The translations under genes and the position numbers were made by a program. Shown here one piece after another: positions 1 to 8,640 of a DNA stretch of 64,000 bases. Numbering within the stretch: position 1 is the stretch's first letter; each line of letters starts with the position of its first letter. The notes below the pieces were generated by a model. That model was not told the DNA's origin, made no database searches, and was given only the letters and a program-made list of their open reading frames with translations. The DNA comes from Thiotrichaceae bacterium (GTDB taxonomy: Bacteria; Pseudomonadota; Gammaproteobacteria; SZUA-140). The DNA is taken from assembly GCA_002401765.2 (NCBI GenBank), contig NVTY02000079.1:182785-246784 (forward strand), in the 5' to 3' direction.

Positions 1-544
1 CCGACCATCAGCGCTTACCGCCACTATCCGTAGCCGCTGCCAGGTAATCAATTTTGAAAAACCAGCACATGACAGTGCGCTGGCCTGGTTAAAAAACGAA
101 CAGCCAGCGTTGGATACTAAAACGGCTAACACGGTGCTTGAGCTGGCAGATGGTGCACCGCTTCGTGCGGCTGACATGGTGACGCAGGGGGCCCTTAATC
201 AACGCACTGAAATGCTCGATGACCTTGAACAAATCGCGGCAGGGCGCTGTGATCCAATTGAAATTGCTAAGAAATGGCTAAAGTTAGGGAAAAAAGAATC
301 GTTATATTGGGTATACGGATGGCTGGTCGATATGGTGCGGATGAAGGTGGCAAATCAACCGCCTTACATTGCAAATGCCGATATTGCATCACGCCTGAGT
401 AAGATTGCAGCCACGATTGAGCTTCCATTGCTCTACAAAAGGCTGGATCAGGTCAGCGAGGCGCTTAGACTGGCAGATAATCCATCTCTCAATGCTGAGC
501 TTTTATTGGAAGGGGTGCTGATTGGCTGGACACCGCGGCGCTGA
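1..544 (+). CDS. holB: DNA polymerase III delta' subunit, C-terminal part (partial at window edge)
   Basis: The reading frame is open from the first bases and ends at TGA 542-544, so the start lies outside the window. About 180 C-terminal residues are seen. Near the left edge the frame reads TIRSRCQ, the conserved motif of the DnaX/HolB clamp-loader family that contacts the neighbouring ATP site. The rest is the helical collar region, which is poorly conserved in this family. Delta' is the non-catalytic clamp-loader subunit that helps load the beta sliding clamp on DNA. A PilZ gene and tatD follow, the usual gammaproteobacterial holB-pilZ-tatD order, which supports the call. A TTG at 110 is only an internal codon. 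Confidence 0.9.
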   Translation, partial: RPSALTATIRSRCQVINFEKPAHDSALAWLKNEQPALDTKTANTVLELADGAPLRAADMVTQGALNQRTEMLDDLEQIAAGRCDPIEIAKKWLKLGKKESLYWVYGWLVDMVRMKVANQPPYIANADIASRLSKIAATIELPLLYKRLDQVSEALRLADNPSLNAELLLEGVLIGWTPRR

Positions 545-589
545 GGGCATTAACAAACTTAATTAAATAGGAGCGGATGAGCGCACACC

Positions 590-943
590 ATGGCTGAAGG
601 GAAGAAATCAAGACAAGGCATTTTATCTCTCGCAATCAAAGACAAGGGGGCGCTTTATGCCGCCTATATGCCATTTCTGCTCAGTGGCGGCATCTTTATT
701 CCATCCAATAAGCCCTATAAACTTGGCGATGAAGTCTTCATGTTGTTAACGCTGATGGATGAAACCGAGAAAATGCCGGTTGTGGGGAGGGTTGTGTGGA
801 TTAACCCTAGCGGTGCGCAGGGTAATCGTATCGCAGGCATCGGCGTGCAGTTTACCGATAAAGATGGTGAGTCAGTTCGCAATAAAATTGAAACCTATCT
901 AGCCGGGGCACTAAAATCTGAGCGCATGACACATACGATGTAA
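590..943 (+). CDS. pilZ: PilZ domain protein (type IV pilus assembly PilZ type)
   Basis: This is a 117-residue single-domain protein. The core beta barrel runs from about residue 10 to 105, with the GGIFIPS stretch near residues 33-39 and a GVQFTDKDG stretch near 84-92. The N-terminal RxxxR c-di-GMP motif of canonical PilZ domains is not evident, as is usual for the pilus-type PilZ that does not bind the nucleotide. It lies 45 bp after holB and upstream of tatD, the conserved position of pilZ in gammaproteobacteria. In known members PilZ is needed for type IV pilus assembly and acts through PilB and FimX. No other pilus gene is in the window, so the role is inferred from family and synteny. 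Confidence 0.85.
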   Translation: MAEGKKSRQGILSLAIKDKGALYAAYMPFLLSGGIFIPSNKPYKLGDEVFMLLTLMDETEKMPVVGRVVWINPSGAQGNRIAGIGVQFTDKDGESVRNKIETYLAGALKSERMTHTM

Positions 944-1067
944 ACCGTTACTGCTTAATCACTCTTTTTTCACTGATGCCATCCGGCCCTCAGCACGCTA
1001 TAATCCACGTTAAAAATTGTCGCTTTAAAGCATCGTTTAATGATATATCAACGTAGGAAACGCCCTC

Positions 1068-1850
1068 ATGTCACTGATTGACTCGCATTGTCATCTAGAT
1101 CGGCTCGCACTTGAAAAAATCGGTACCGACCTAGATGGTGTGGTGGCCCAGGCAAAAGAAAATGGCGTTGAGCAGATGTTATGCGTCTCCATTAATCTTG
1201 AAAATTTCCCTGAGGTTCTTAAAATTTCCCATCGTTATGACAATATCTTTTCATCTGTTGGCGTGCATCCAAGCGATGATGGAGAAGAACCATCCCTTGA
1301 GCAGCTCATTAAACTAGCGGACGACCCTAAGATCATCGCCATTGGTGAAACCGGACTTGATTATTTTTATAACAAAGGTGACCTTGAGTGGCAGCGTGAG
1401 CGTTTCAGGGTTCATATCCGCGCGGCGATTGCTACCAGTAAGCCGCTAATCATCCATACCCGTGAGGCAGAGGCAGATACCTTGGCCATTATGCGTGAAG
1501 AGGGTGCCGATAAAATTGGCGGGGTGATGCACTGTTTCACCGGTTCCCTTGAAATGGCGCAGCAGTGCCTTGATCTCGGTTTCTACATTTCATTTTCAGG
1601 TATCGTTACCTTTCGCAATGCAGATGAACTGCGTGAGGTTGCCAAAATGGTGCCCGAAGATCGTATGTTGATCGAGACAGATGCACCGTATTTGACACCG
1701 GTACCGAAGCGAGGCAGACCCAACCATCCGGCACTGGTTAAGCATGTGGCGGAACATATTGCAGAACAGCGCGGTGTCACTTTTGAGCAGATTGCCAGGG
1801 TGACAAGCACTAACTTTCAGCGTCTATTTGGTACGCCGCCCATTTCATAA
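1068..1850 (+). CDS. TatD family metal-dependent hydrolase (DNase)
   Basis: This 260-residue TIM-barrel hydrolase is the usual TatD length. Metal ligands are visible in order: SHCHLD near residue 6, the glutamate of AIGETGLDY near 94, the histidine of IIHTREA near 130, the histidine of MHCFTGS near 155 and the aspartate of IETDAPYLTP near 205. TatD enzymes are 3'-5' exonucleases that act in DNA repair and turnover. It follows holB and pilZ and may be part of that operon, with a 124-bp gap before it. The paralogue at this locus is often called YcfH. Confidence 0.93.
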   Translation: MSLIDSHCHLDRLALEKIGTDLDGVVAQAKENGVEQMLCVSINLENFPEVLKISHRYDNIFSSVGVHPSDDGEEPSLEQLIKLADDPKIIAIGETGLDYFYNKGDLEWQRERFRVHIRAAIATSKPLIIHTREAEADTLAIMREEGADKIGGVMHCFTGSLEMAQQCLDLGFYISFSGIVTFRNADELREVAKMVPEDRMLIETDAPYLTPVPKRGRPNHPALVKHVAEHIAEQRGVTFEQIARVTSTNFQRLFGTPPIS

Positions 1851-2061
1851 TTTAGGTATCCGAAATACCCGCTCCTTCGCTGTATGGTAAAGGGCTCGGA
1901 AGGTCCGTGTGAATAACGCTCACTGTCAGCAGGTGTTCATGCGATAAAATTCCGAGTAGTATTGTCGGCCTGGTTTCGGGGTCTGGTCATGGTTTTCAGG
2001 CCAATGAAATTTGGCTTCTTAGGGGTGCGTGCCTAGCTTGCGCTTTGGTTCGGCACTGATA

Positions 2062-3351
2062 TTAGCAGCGTAGAAACCCACTCATCGCACGAATCATATA
2101 ATCGTGATCTAGCGCGCCGGCGCTTTCACGGATGCTATGCATTGCCCACATGGGGTTGCCGACATCAAGTGAGCGTATCCCGGTACGTGCCGCTGACATT
2201 GGCCCAATGGTGCTACCACAGGCGAGGTCGCTTCGATTGACAAACTTCTGATAAGGGACTTTTTCATCTTCACAGATCGAGACAAATAAGGCCTCGGTAT
2301 GGGCGTCTGTAGTATAACGTTGGTTGGTGTTGATCTTGATAACGGGGCCGTTGTTGATGATCGGTTGGTGCTCGGGTTCATGCTTGTTACTGAAATTGGG
2401 GTGCCATGCATGTGCCATGTCTGCACTGAGCATATAACTATGGGCGATGGCCTGGTGATGGCCCTGCGGACTTTCATCCAGCGTTGTGCTGATGCGATTC
2501 AATACATCGTTTAGAAAGCTGCCATTAGCCCCTTTGGCGCTGCAGCTACCAACCTCTTCATGATCAAAGAAGGCGATGACCTGAGTGGCCGCATTCGCTC
2601 GGTCTAGCGTTTTGGTGAGGGTCAGCAACGCGGCATGGCACGAGGCGAGGTTATCTAGTTGGCTATTGGTGATGAATGCCTGGTCAAGACCAAAAAATGC
2701 CCCCGGTTGAGTATCGTAGGCAGCGAGTTCCCATGCGAGAATGTCACCTTCAGAGACCTGTAGTTGTTTGGCAACCAGCCCTTTGAAATTACCCCCATCT
2801 AGGTCGGGTTGAGAAAAAATAAGTGGCAGTTCATCCTGCGTATTAAACTTAAGGCCGCTTTTATTGACATCTCGATTAAGATGAATGGCAAGATTGGGCA
2901 GGCGTACAATGGATTCATCAATGCGTAATAGTCGCGACTCAAATGCCTGCGTGCCACTGCCGGTCTTCACGCTGACTCGTCCTGCCAGAGAAAGGTCTCG
3001 GTCGGCAAACGTGGCGAGAATGGGGCTGCCATAAACTTCTACCCCAAGGCGTAGATAAGCCCCTCGCTTCTGTTCTGGATTGGGTTTGATGCGCAGGCCA
3101 GGGGAGTCGGTATGCGCCCCAATGATGCGATAGCCGCTTTCGCTCGGTGCTTTTGACCCGGTGACAAAGGCGATGATCGAGGATTGATCACGGATGGTGT
3201 AATAGCGCCCCCGGGTGTTTAATTGCCAGGCCTCTTTTTCTGAGAGCGCTTTAAAACCATGGGTCTGTAATAAGGCGACGGTGGACTCAACCGCATGCCA
3301 TGGGCTTGGGCTGCTATCGATATACGCTAGGAGTTGTTGTGTCTGGGTCAT
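2062..3351 (-). CDS. apeB: M18 family aminopeptidase
   Basis: Zinc aminopeptidase of the M18 (aspartyl aminopeptidase-like) family, expected in the cytoplasm. From the ATG at 3351 it has 429 residues, the normal bacterial length. An in-frame ATG at 3369 gives 6 more residues, but the GAGAG upstream of 3351 and the family's N-terminal pattern favour the shorter form. Zinc-binding and catalytic motifs are seen: GAHTDSPGLR near residue 80, FDHEEVGS near 260, ADMAHAWHPNF near 310 and the C-terminal GIRSLDVGNPMWAMHS. It runs convergently to tatD and lies about 75 bp downstream of cheD on the same strand. Confidence 0.93.
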   Translation of the reverse strand: MTQTQQLLAYIDSSPSPWHAVESTVALLQTHGFKALSEKEAWQLNTRGRYYTIRDQSSIIAFVTGSKAPSESGYRIIGAHTDSPGLRIKPNPEQKRGAYLRLGVEVYGSPILATFADRDLSLAGRVSVKTGSGTQAFESRLLRIDESIVRLPNLAIHLNRDVNKSGLKFNTQDELPLIFSQPDLDGGNFKGLVAKQLQVSEGDILAWELAAYDTQPGAFFGLDQAFITNSQLDNLASCHAALLTLTKTLDRANAATQVIAFFDHEEVGSCSAKGANGSFLNDVLNRISTTLDESPQGHHQAIAHSYMLSADMAHAWHPNFSNKHEPEHQPIINNGPVIKINTNQRYTTDAHTEALFVSICEDEKVPYQKFVNRSDLACGSTIGPMSAARTGIRSLDVGNPMWAMHSIRESAGALDHDYMIRAMSGFLRC

Positions 3352-3428
3352 TTGTCTCTCGTTGGTCATGGTCTGCGAGTCATTAATTTAATATGGGTCG
3401 AACATGGGTGTCTGATGTTGTCGAGCTC

Positions 3429-4037
3429 TCAAAAATAAGTAATGCCGTTATTTTCAATTTCTTGGTTAATTTTGGCGACATAACGCTGCTCTTCTTCCTT
3501 TATTTTTTTTGAACGACTTTCATCCAGTGTGACTGAAAAGGCATGGCCTGTGATCGGATGATAGTAGACCTGTAGCGCACAGGTACCGCCTGTTTTTTGC
3601 TGGATAACGCGAATACGTTCTTCTTTCAAAAAACGGTTGATAAACGCGATGTTTTTATCACCGATGTCACTTTTTATCGATGTGACCACTCTACCGCCGC
3701 CAAAGACATGGCATTCTAGACTGGTTCGATTGCCACCATTTTTCATGATTTCATTGATGAGTAGCTCCATCGCATAAAGGCCATAATTTGCATTATTAGC
3801 GGACTGACGGTCGCCACTTGCGGTCGGGAGCTTAAAGTGATTCATACCGCCGATGTGATTGATTTTATCCCGCATACAGACCGCAATACATGAACCCAAT
3901 AGTGTTGAAATGAGCTCATGGTTCCTAGAGACATAGACTTCACCCGGTAATATTTTGGCGATAAAGTTTTTTCGTGAAAAGTCCCAGTAGCGCTTAATGT
4001 GTTCAAAGTTTGGTAGGGCTTGGGGCAGGGCACTCAT
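3429..4037 (-). CDS. cheD: Chemoreceptor glutamine deamidase CheD
   Basis: 202 residues, a typical proteobacterial CheD with an N-terminal extension of about 25 residues. The catalytic cysteine lies in LLGSCIAVC (near residue 49) and the histidine in GGMNHFKLP (near 66). CheD deamidates selected glutamines in methyl-accepting chemotaxis proteins and can interact with CheC or CheY. It is not next to other chemotaxis genes here; the nearest are the CheW-globin gene at 12.5 kb and the cheR remnant at 16.3 kb, so the chemotaxis genes are scattered. It is likely cotranscribed with the downstream M18 peptidase. Confidence 0.92.
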   Translation of the reverse strand: MSALPQALPNFEHIKRYWDFSRKNFIAKILPGEVYVSRNHELISTLLGSCIAVCMRDKINHIGGMNHFKLPTASGDRQSANNANYGLYAMELLINEIMKNGGNRTSLECHVFGGGRVVTSIKSDIGDKNIAFINRFLKEERIRVIQQKTGGTCALQVYYHPITGHAFSVTLDESRSKKIKEEEQRYVAKINQEIENNGITYF

Positions 4038-4165
4038 GATGCAGTCTGTTCCTTGGGTTTTATTTCATTTTTATTTATCGGGTTAAATGGTAGAAGACTT
4101 GAGGATTACTGCTGGGGAAGCCATTTTCTATTCCAGCACGCTCTGCTTAAGCTGCTTTACTAGGG

Positions 4166-4740
4166 ATGAAAAATAATAATCGACAGTTTATGCACCAGGA
4201 TCACCATGCGAGTGGCATGCCATTTCCACTGATATTGTTGCTGGATAATGTGAACAACCCTGCCAATGTGGGGGCGCTGTTGCGCCTCGCTGATGCGCTG
4301 GGTGTCGCTCGTCTTCTGTTGTGTGGTGATACGGCGAGGCCGCCTAATCGGCGTCTGTCACGGACATCCCGCGCTACAGATAAGATGGTTAGCTATGACG
4401 TGTTTGATGATCTTGATGGCGCGGTGGTGAGTGTGCGCGAACAGGGATACCGATGGTTGCATTGGCGCTTGCGACGCAGAGTGTCGATTTAAAAACGCTT
4501 GATTATGGCGAGATGGATCGTATTTGCTTGATTCTTGGCAGTGAGCAGTGCGGGGTAAGCCCGTCGCTGCTTGAAATTGCAGACCATACAGTCCATATTC
4601 AGATGTTAGGGTTGAATTCTTCGATGAACGTAGCGATTGCCTGCTCCATCGCTGTTTATGAAATGACACGGCATCTAGCGGGGGCAATTAGTGTGCCCGG
4701 ATTGAGTAATCGTATTGAGGGTGGGGATGAAAAAGCTTAA
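4166..4740 (+). pseudogene. TrmH-family (SpoU) RNA methyltransferase, split by a one-base frameshift
   Basis: The first part (4166 to about 4452) encodes ILLLDNVNNPANVGALLRLA, the start of the SpoU SAM-dependent 2'-O-methyltransferase fold. The remainder lies in another frame from about 4453 to 4740 and contains ICLILGSEQCGVS and LNSSMNVAIACSIA, the knotted SAM-binding motifs 2 and 3. In the first frame translation runs on to a stop at 4490-4492. One missing base near 4450-4453 would restore a continuous protein of about 190 residues. Family members methylate a tRNA or rRNA ribose; the target cannot be told here. All motifs are present, so the break is recent or a sequence error. Confidence 0.8.
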
Positions 4741-4987
4741 AAATGAAGTTGAATTAATCAAGGCGGCCATTATTGCAGGCGTGCGTTATGCCGAGGCGCG
4801 TGGTGCGGCAGAGTTTGATAGTGCGGACTCGGCGAACGACAAAGCACTCTACATCTATCGCTTGCTGGTGCATGACAAATTGATTCAGGCGATGCCTGAA
4901 GACCAAGTCTCGCAGAAGTCGGTTAAACACAAGCTCGCGATCTGGTATTCAAAACAGTTGCCAGGTGAGCACCCGCTATTGCAATAA
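4727..4987 (+). CDS. Small conserved protein, DUF5062-like
   Basis: 86 residues, starting at ATG 4727 just behind a GAGGGTGGGG ribosome-binding stretch and overlapping the end of the TrmH reading frame by 14 bp, which suggests translational coupling. The protein is helical and charged and has no signal peptide or membrane segment. The pattern ELIKAAIIAGVRYAE followed by LLVHDKLIQAMPED resembles the DUF5062 family of small gammaproteobacterial proteins. No function is known. The family match is from memory of the pattern. Confidence 0.65.
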   Translation: MKKLKNEVELIKAAIIAGVRYAEARGAAEFDSADSANDKALYIYRLLVHDKLIQAMPEDQVSQKSVKHKLAIWYSKQLPGEHPLLQ

Positions 4988-4992
4988 ATGCA

Positions 4993-5406
4993 TTATTCGT
5001 CCGGTTTGATAGTGGTTTCAATTGGTGTTGTAAGCGGTTTTGCTGCGTTCAGGGTGATAATATAATCGACAACGACCTTCAAATCCTCATCATTGATTGA
5101 ACCTTGCTGCGGTGGCATCCGTTTTCCGCCCGTGATCTGGTCCCAGCGCCCCGCACTGCCAGAACGAATAATGGCGGTGAGCTGTGCATGTGCATCGGGT
5201 ACCCCTTGATAGCGCTTGCTGACCAGCTTCCAGGCGGGCCCGTAGACGCTATTGGATACGGCATGACATCCCATGCAGCCAGATTTGGCCGCGATCACTC
5301 GGGCCTCTGAGGTGCTGCTATCTGCCGCATTTGAACGCATGGATTCGTTGATATCACAGGCGCTAAGTAATAGTGCGCTGACGATGATTAATAAATGAGA
5401 TTTCAT
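4993..5406 (-). CDS. Class I c-type cytochrome, lipoprotein
   Basis: About 137 residues from ATG 5406, which has AAGGAA 7 bp upstream; an upstream in-frame start at 5430 is less likely. The N-terminus is a lipoprotein signal with lipobox LLSAC, so it should be anchored in a periplasm-facing membrane. The haem motif CMGCH is near residue 45, and the likely axial methionine is in KRMPPQ near residue 97. The size matches small cytochromes of the c5/c551 type. It follows a DUF3592 membrane protein by 16 bp on the same strand. The electron donor and acceptor cannot be told from context. Confidence 0.88.
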   Translation of the reverse strand: MKSHLLIIVSALLLSACDINESMRSNAADSSTSEARVIAAKSGCMGCHAVSNSVYGPAWKLVSKRYQGVPDAHAQLTAIIRSGSAGRWDQITGGKRMPPQQGSINDEDLKVVVDYIITLNAAKPLTTPIETTIKPDE

Positions 5407-5422
5407 GCTGTTTTCCTTCATT

Positions 5423-5869
5423 TTAACCACTGAAAAACATCGCGAGCAGGCCGATCACTGTAAAACCGATGCCCATTGCAAGGATTAGCCAGTCATCATT
5501 CGCTCGTCCTGGTGTCAGTGTCGATTGCGCGGGTTGCTGAGGGTTATAGAAAACCGTCACTTCACTGTCTTGCGGGTATTTCTCGAGTTGTGTGCTGGCA
5601 AACCCAGGCATCGGCATGGTGCCTGGCGGAAATTCAACTCGCCCCTCATGGCAATGGTTATTCACTGTGTAGCTAAAGCGAATGTCGGGTAGCAGGTCAT
5701 TCTCTGCTGATGCTTGCGAGGCTGAGCTGATTGTTCCACTGATAGAGGGCCATTGTTTGTTTGCTTTCCCTTTTTGAAAGCCGCGCCAGCCAAAGGCGGT
5801 GATGGCCAGGCCAGTGATGATAAAGCCGCCGATGATAAGGGCGTAGTAGTCCAAGGGTCTTTCTCCCAC
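5423..5869 (-). CDS. DUF3592-type membrane protein
   Basis: 148 residues with one N-terminal membrane helix (about residues 8-28) and one at the C-terminus (about 125-146), enclosing a beta-rich domain. The domain has the DUF3592 pattern: a W(P)SxSGTI strand, a YTVNNHCHEG segment and a VTVFYNPQQP motif. Function of the family is unknown. The start is uncertain: GTG at 5869 gives MGERPLDYY, while a TTG five codons later has GGGAGA upstream. It is cotranscribed with the cytochrome c gene downstream. Confidence 0.75.
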   Translation of the reverse strand: MGERPLDYYALIIGGFIITGLAITAFGWRGFQKGKANKQWPSISGTISSASQASAENDLLPDIRFSYTVNNHCHEGRVEFPPGTMPMPGFASTQLEKYPQDSEVTVFYNPQQPAQSTLTPGRANDDWLILAMGIGFTVIGLLAMFFSG

Positions 5870-5967
5870 AATATTGAGTGCAGGCAGTATACCCTATACA
5901 GGTGACGGCGAGAAAAACGCGCGTGTTTTAAAATCAGCGTCGTTGAGAACTGCCTTTAGGAGGCTCG

Positions 5968-6140
5968 GACTTAGGATGAATCTACTGCGGAAAAACCATT
6001 TCGACCCATTTTTTCGATCTTTTTCATTGAATATGCCCAATATTCACCTCAAACGACCCCATAAAGGGATTTTGCTATGCCCTCTGGCTGCAAAATGGTT
6101 TTCCCTCGCCACGATCACCTAAGCCCTACAGTCTCCTAGG
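5968..6140. repeat. Dispersed intergenic repeat, copy A
   Basis: This stretch is closely similar to 22786-22980 in the same orientation. Shared blocks include GACTTAGGATGAATCTA at the start, TTTCGACCCATT, ATGCCCAATATTC, GGATTTTGCTATGCCCTCT, AAAATGGTTTTCCCTCGCCAC, and CTAGG at the end. Copy B is about 22 bp longer. No transposase or clear terminal inverted repeat is seen. The copy lies between the 5' end of the DUF3592 gene and the 3' end of the hypothetical gene at 6126. Confidence 0.85.
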
Positions 6141-6554
6141 TATTGCACAGTATAGTGGGCTGATTTTAGACGGTGATGCTGCTGGAGTATCAAGCGTGTG
6201 CGCAATGAGCTGTCTTTCTAACGCTATTTTGGTGAATGACAGTGCGCCTTCGACCACTTGTGATGATTGAACATGGTAATTAGAGATTATACAGCTCAGC
6301 GGTAAGTGCAGCGCTGAGCGCTTGGTGATTTCAAATTCGGTCCAGGCAATGACGGGTAGATCATTCAAGCTTCTATCAACACAGGCCCAGGAGTCGTGGT
6401 CAATGATCACATCGATATATTGAAAGCGTGGTAAGGTGAGTCGAATCGGTAGCGCAAGGCGCTGAGTGGCAAGCCGAATAGTATTAAATATCTCCGCCTC
6501 AATATTAACTTGAGCGCTTGAGTAAACGGGGATGTCTTTTAATCGTTTTATCAT
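6126..6554 (-). CDS. Hypothetical protein, 142 residues
   Basis: The frame is open to 6710, but ATG 6554 with GGAGACC 7 bp upstream is the better start and gives MIKRLKDIPVYSS. No signal peptide or membrane segment is seen. The middle contains a beta-rich stretch (LPIRLTLPRFQYIDVIIDHDSW and WTEFEITKRS), followed by a hydrophobic SCIISNYHV segment. I do not recognise the family. It is divergent from the creA-like gene at 6696. Confidence 0.6.
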   Translation of the reverse strand: MIKRLKDIPVYSSAQVNIEAEIFNTIRLATQRLALPIRLTLPRFQYIDVIIDHDSWACVDRSLNDLPVIAWTEFEITKRSALHLPLSCIISNYHVQSSQVVEGALSFTKIALERQLIAHTLDTPAASPSKISPLYCAIPRRL

Positions 6555-6695
6555 TGCCGAGGTCTCCATCTGCTTTTGTGACCGCCTCACTCTATTTGAG
6601 CGGCCGATAGGCAGCCTCTCTTTAGCTTTGTGGGTACTTTGTACGATAGAATTAGCAGGCTGAGTGGGCAATGTTTTGACAAAAGGTTGGGAAAA

Positions 6696-7190
6696 ATGAA
6701 TTATCTTCATAAAAGCAATAAAACGAGTGTGACCCTGATCGCTGCGATCTCGATGTTGCTCTCTTCAACGCTGCATGCTGAAGTCATTGGCAGTGTTAAC
6801 ACTAAAATAAAAATAATGGGTGCAAATGATAAAATCGTGGTCGAGGCCTTTGATGACCCTTTAATTTCAGGTGCAACATGCCACCTGAGTCGTGCTAAAA
6901 CCGGCGGGATCAGTGGCTCATTTGGACTTGCTGAAGATACTTCCGATGCCTCGATTGCTTGTCGCCAGACGGGCCCGATTAGTCTGCCAGCCAAGGTTAA
7001 GTCAGGCAAATTTGACGGCCAGGAGGTATTTAAGAAAAGTACCTCGATCTTGTTTAAATCATTACAAGTTGTGCGCTTTTATGATGCGAAGCGAAATACG
7101 CTAATTTACTTGAGTTATAGCGACAAACTGGTAGATGGTTCGCCTAAAAATAGTATTTCGACCATTCCTGTTATGTCTTGGCGACCATGA
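6696..7190 (+). CDS. creA: CreA family protein, exported
   Basis: 164 residues from ATG 6696. The N-terminus is a signal peptide ([18 protein letters not shown], cut near residue 28). The mature part has the CreA pattern: [30 protein letters not shown], the paired cysteines near 61 and 90, and [25 protein letters not shown] near the end. CreA is a periplasmic family of unknown role found beside the CreBCD system in E. coli; no creBCD genes are here. Its stop overlaps the next start in ATGA (7187-7190), so the two are probably translated together. Confidence 0.88.
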   Translation: MNYLHKSNKTSVTLIAAISMLLSSTLHAEVIGSVNTKIKIMGANDKIVVEAFDDPLISGATCHLSRAKTGGISGSFGLAEDTSDASIACRQTGPISLPAKVKSGKFDGQEVFKKSTSILFKSLQVVRFYDAKRNTLIYLSYSDKLVDGSPKNSISTIPVMSWRP

Positions 7191-7609
7191 CGTGGCCGCT
7201 ATTACGCGCTTGTCTGATAGTTTTATTGTCGTGTGCCGCTACGAAGACTATGGCTGATGAGAGATTAAAACCGTGCCCGGAGAGTCCTAATTGCGTTTCA
7301 TCGTTGGCGAGCGGAGATGAACATCGAATTGCACCGATGAGCTACGGTGGTGATCGTGCGACGGCACGGCTGCGCCTGCTGGCGGTATTGTCACAGTTTG
7401 AAAACACAGAAATCATTGAAGATACTGAACGTTATTTACGCGTTACGGTCACCAGTGCAGTACTGCGTTTTATAGACGATGTTACGTTCTTTTTTGATGA
7501 TGAAAAAGCACTGATTCAGATGCGCTCAGCATCACGCAGTGGGTATTATGATTTTGGTGCCAATCGTCGCCGGCTGGAAGGTATCCGCCAGCTTTACGAA
7601 CAGCAATAG
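7187..7609 (+). CDS. DUF1499 family exported protein
   Basis: 140 residues from ATG 7187, overlapping the creA stop by 4 bp. There is an N-terminal signal peptide ([19 protein letters not shown]). The mature part begins with [13 protein letters not shown], the hallmark of DUF1499, and contains [19 protein letters not shown] and [20 protein letters not shown], also typical. The function is unknown. Translational coupling to creA suggests a shared envelope role. Confidence 0.87.
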   Translation: MTWPLLRACLIVLLSCAATKTMADERLKPCPESPNCVSSLASGDEHRIAPMSYGGDRATARLRLLAVLSQFENTEIIEDTERYLRVTVTSAVLRFIDDVTFFFDDEKALIQMRSASRSGYYDFGANRRRLEGIRQLYEQQ

Positions 7610-7612
7610 CCA

Positions 7613-7888
7613 CTATTTCCCTTTCTTTTCAGGGCCATTGATTGCCCTTGCGCGTAGTGGGGCGAAGAGAGGCTCGAGTCCATTGACTTTCACTTCATGC
7701 ACAATGCTCATTAGTTCGCCAAGTTCACCCGCTGGAAAACCCTGCCTGGCAAACCACACCACATAAGGCTCTGGCAGGTCAATCAGCAGGCAGTTTTTGT
7801 ATTTTCCAAACGGCATGCGGGTGGTGAGTAGCTTTTCTAACACGGCAGGGTCTGCTTGAAGTGAAGGTATCTCGCTTGAAGTTTTCAT
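7613..7888 (-). CDS. DUF3820 family protein
   Basis: 91 residues. The centre reads TTRMPFGKYKNCLLIDLPE followed by VVWFARQGFP and GELGELMSIVHEVKVNGL, the pattern of DUF3820 proteins (sometimes annotated as quorum-sensing-regulated virulence factor, a label without general support). No export signal. The gene converges on the DUF1499 gene with only 3 bp between the stops and is divergent from the yecA-like gene at 8031. Confidence 0.82.
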   Translation of the reverse strand: MKTSSEIPSLQADPAVLEKLLTTRMPFGKYKNCLLIDLPEPYVVWFARQGFPAGELGELMSIVHEVKVNGLEPLFAPLRARAINGPEKKGK

Positions 7889-8030
7889 GTTTAATCACAT
7901 AGTTTGCTTTGATGTTGATCAGAGATCGATTAAAATCGACCCACTGTGGGAATTTAACGTCGTTTTCCTGCTGCTCTTCCCCGCAATGAAATAATTGGTG
8001 GGGATTCACCACACACAGGATCACATATTA

Positions 8031-8594
8031 ATGCCATCGCAAATTGAAGCGCAACTGACGGATGAAGAATTTTCGGAACTGGACAGTTTTCTGCTTGCCT
8101 CCGATGAGGGGGAAGATCGCCTGACCGTGGACGAGGCACATGGTTATCTGACTGCATTGACTGTCGGGCCAGAAATGACATCGAATGATGAATGGCTTGA
8201 GGCGGTGTGGGGTACTCCGCTGTTTGCAGATGAGGCGAGTGAAGCGCGCATGCGTGGTTATCTTCTACGTATGCAAGGTGAGATTGCGGCTGCGTTGAGT
8301 AGTGGTGAGATCTTTGAGCCGATGATGCTGGAAGAGATTGATGGTGATGAAGTGATAGAATCATTTGAGGGCTGGTGTTTCGGTTTTATGTTAGGGGTGG
8401 CGAGCCAGAGCAATCACTGGGAAGAACTCCCTAAGGCGGAGCAGACATTATTGGCACCTATTGCAAAGCTTGCGCTGTTACATGATGATGAAGAAGAAAG
8501 TGAGATGGACGACGAAGAGTATGAGGCTTGGATCGAGATGTTGCCGGGTTCGGTGGTCGGACTTCATCACTACTGGCGTCATCGTCAACATTAA
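8031..8594 (+). CDS. UPF0149/YecA family protein
   Basis: 187 residues from ATG 8031 with AGGA upstream. It is strongly acidic and helical. The pattern LTDEEFSELDSFLLAS, then TVDEAHGYLTALTVGP, and the central CFGFMLGVASQSNHWEE are typical of the UPF0149/YecA fold. It lacks the C-terminal SEC-C zinc motif carried by the longer relative at 25055. The role is unknown. An acidic tail (DDEEESEMDDEEYEAWIEM) precedes the C-terminus. Confidence 0.87.
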   Translation: MPSQIEAQLTDEEFSELDSFLLASDEGEDRLTVDEAHGYLTALTVGPEMTSNDEWLEAVWGTPLFADEASEARMRGYLLRMQGEIAAALSSGEIFEPMMLEEIDGDEVIESFEGWCFGFMLGVASQSNHWEELPKAEQTLLAPIAKLALLHDDEEESEMDDEEYEAWIEMLPGSVVGLHHYWRHRQH

Positions 8595-8640
8595 ATAGCA
8601 CTCGTGCAACGGTCTCCACAAATAGTAGGGTGTTTCTGAT

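Noticed and set aside
5874..6122. 82-codon frame upstream of the 6126 gene
   Set aside because: It lies mostly inside the dispersed repeat; copy B does not keep the same surrounding frame.
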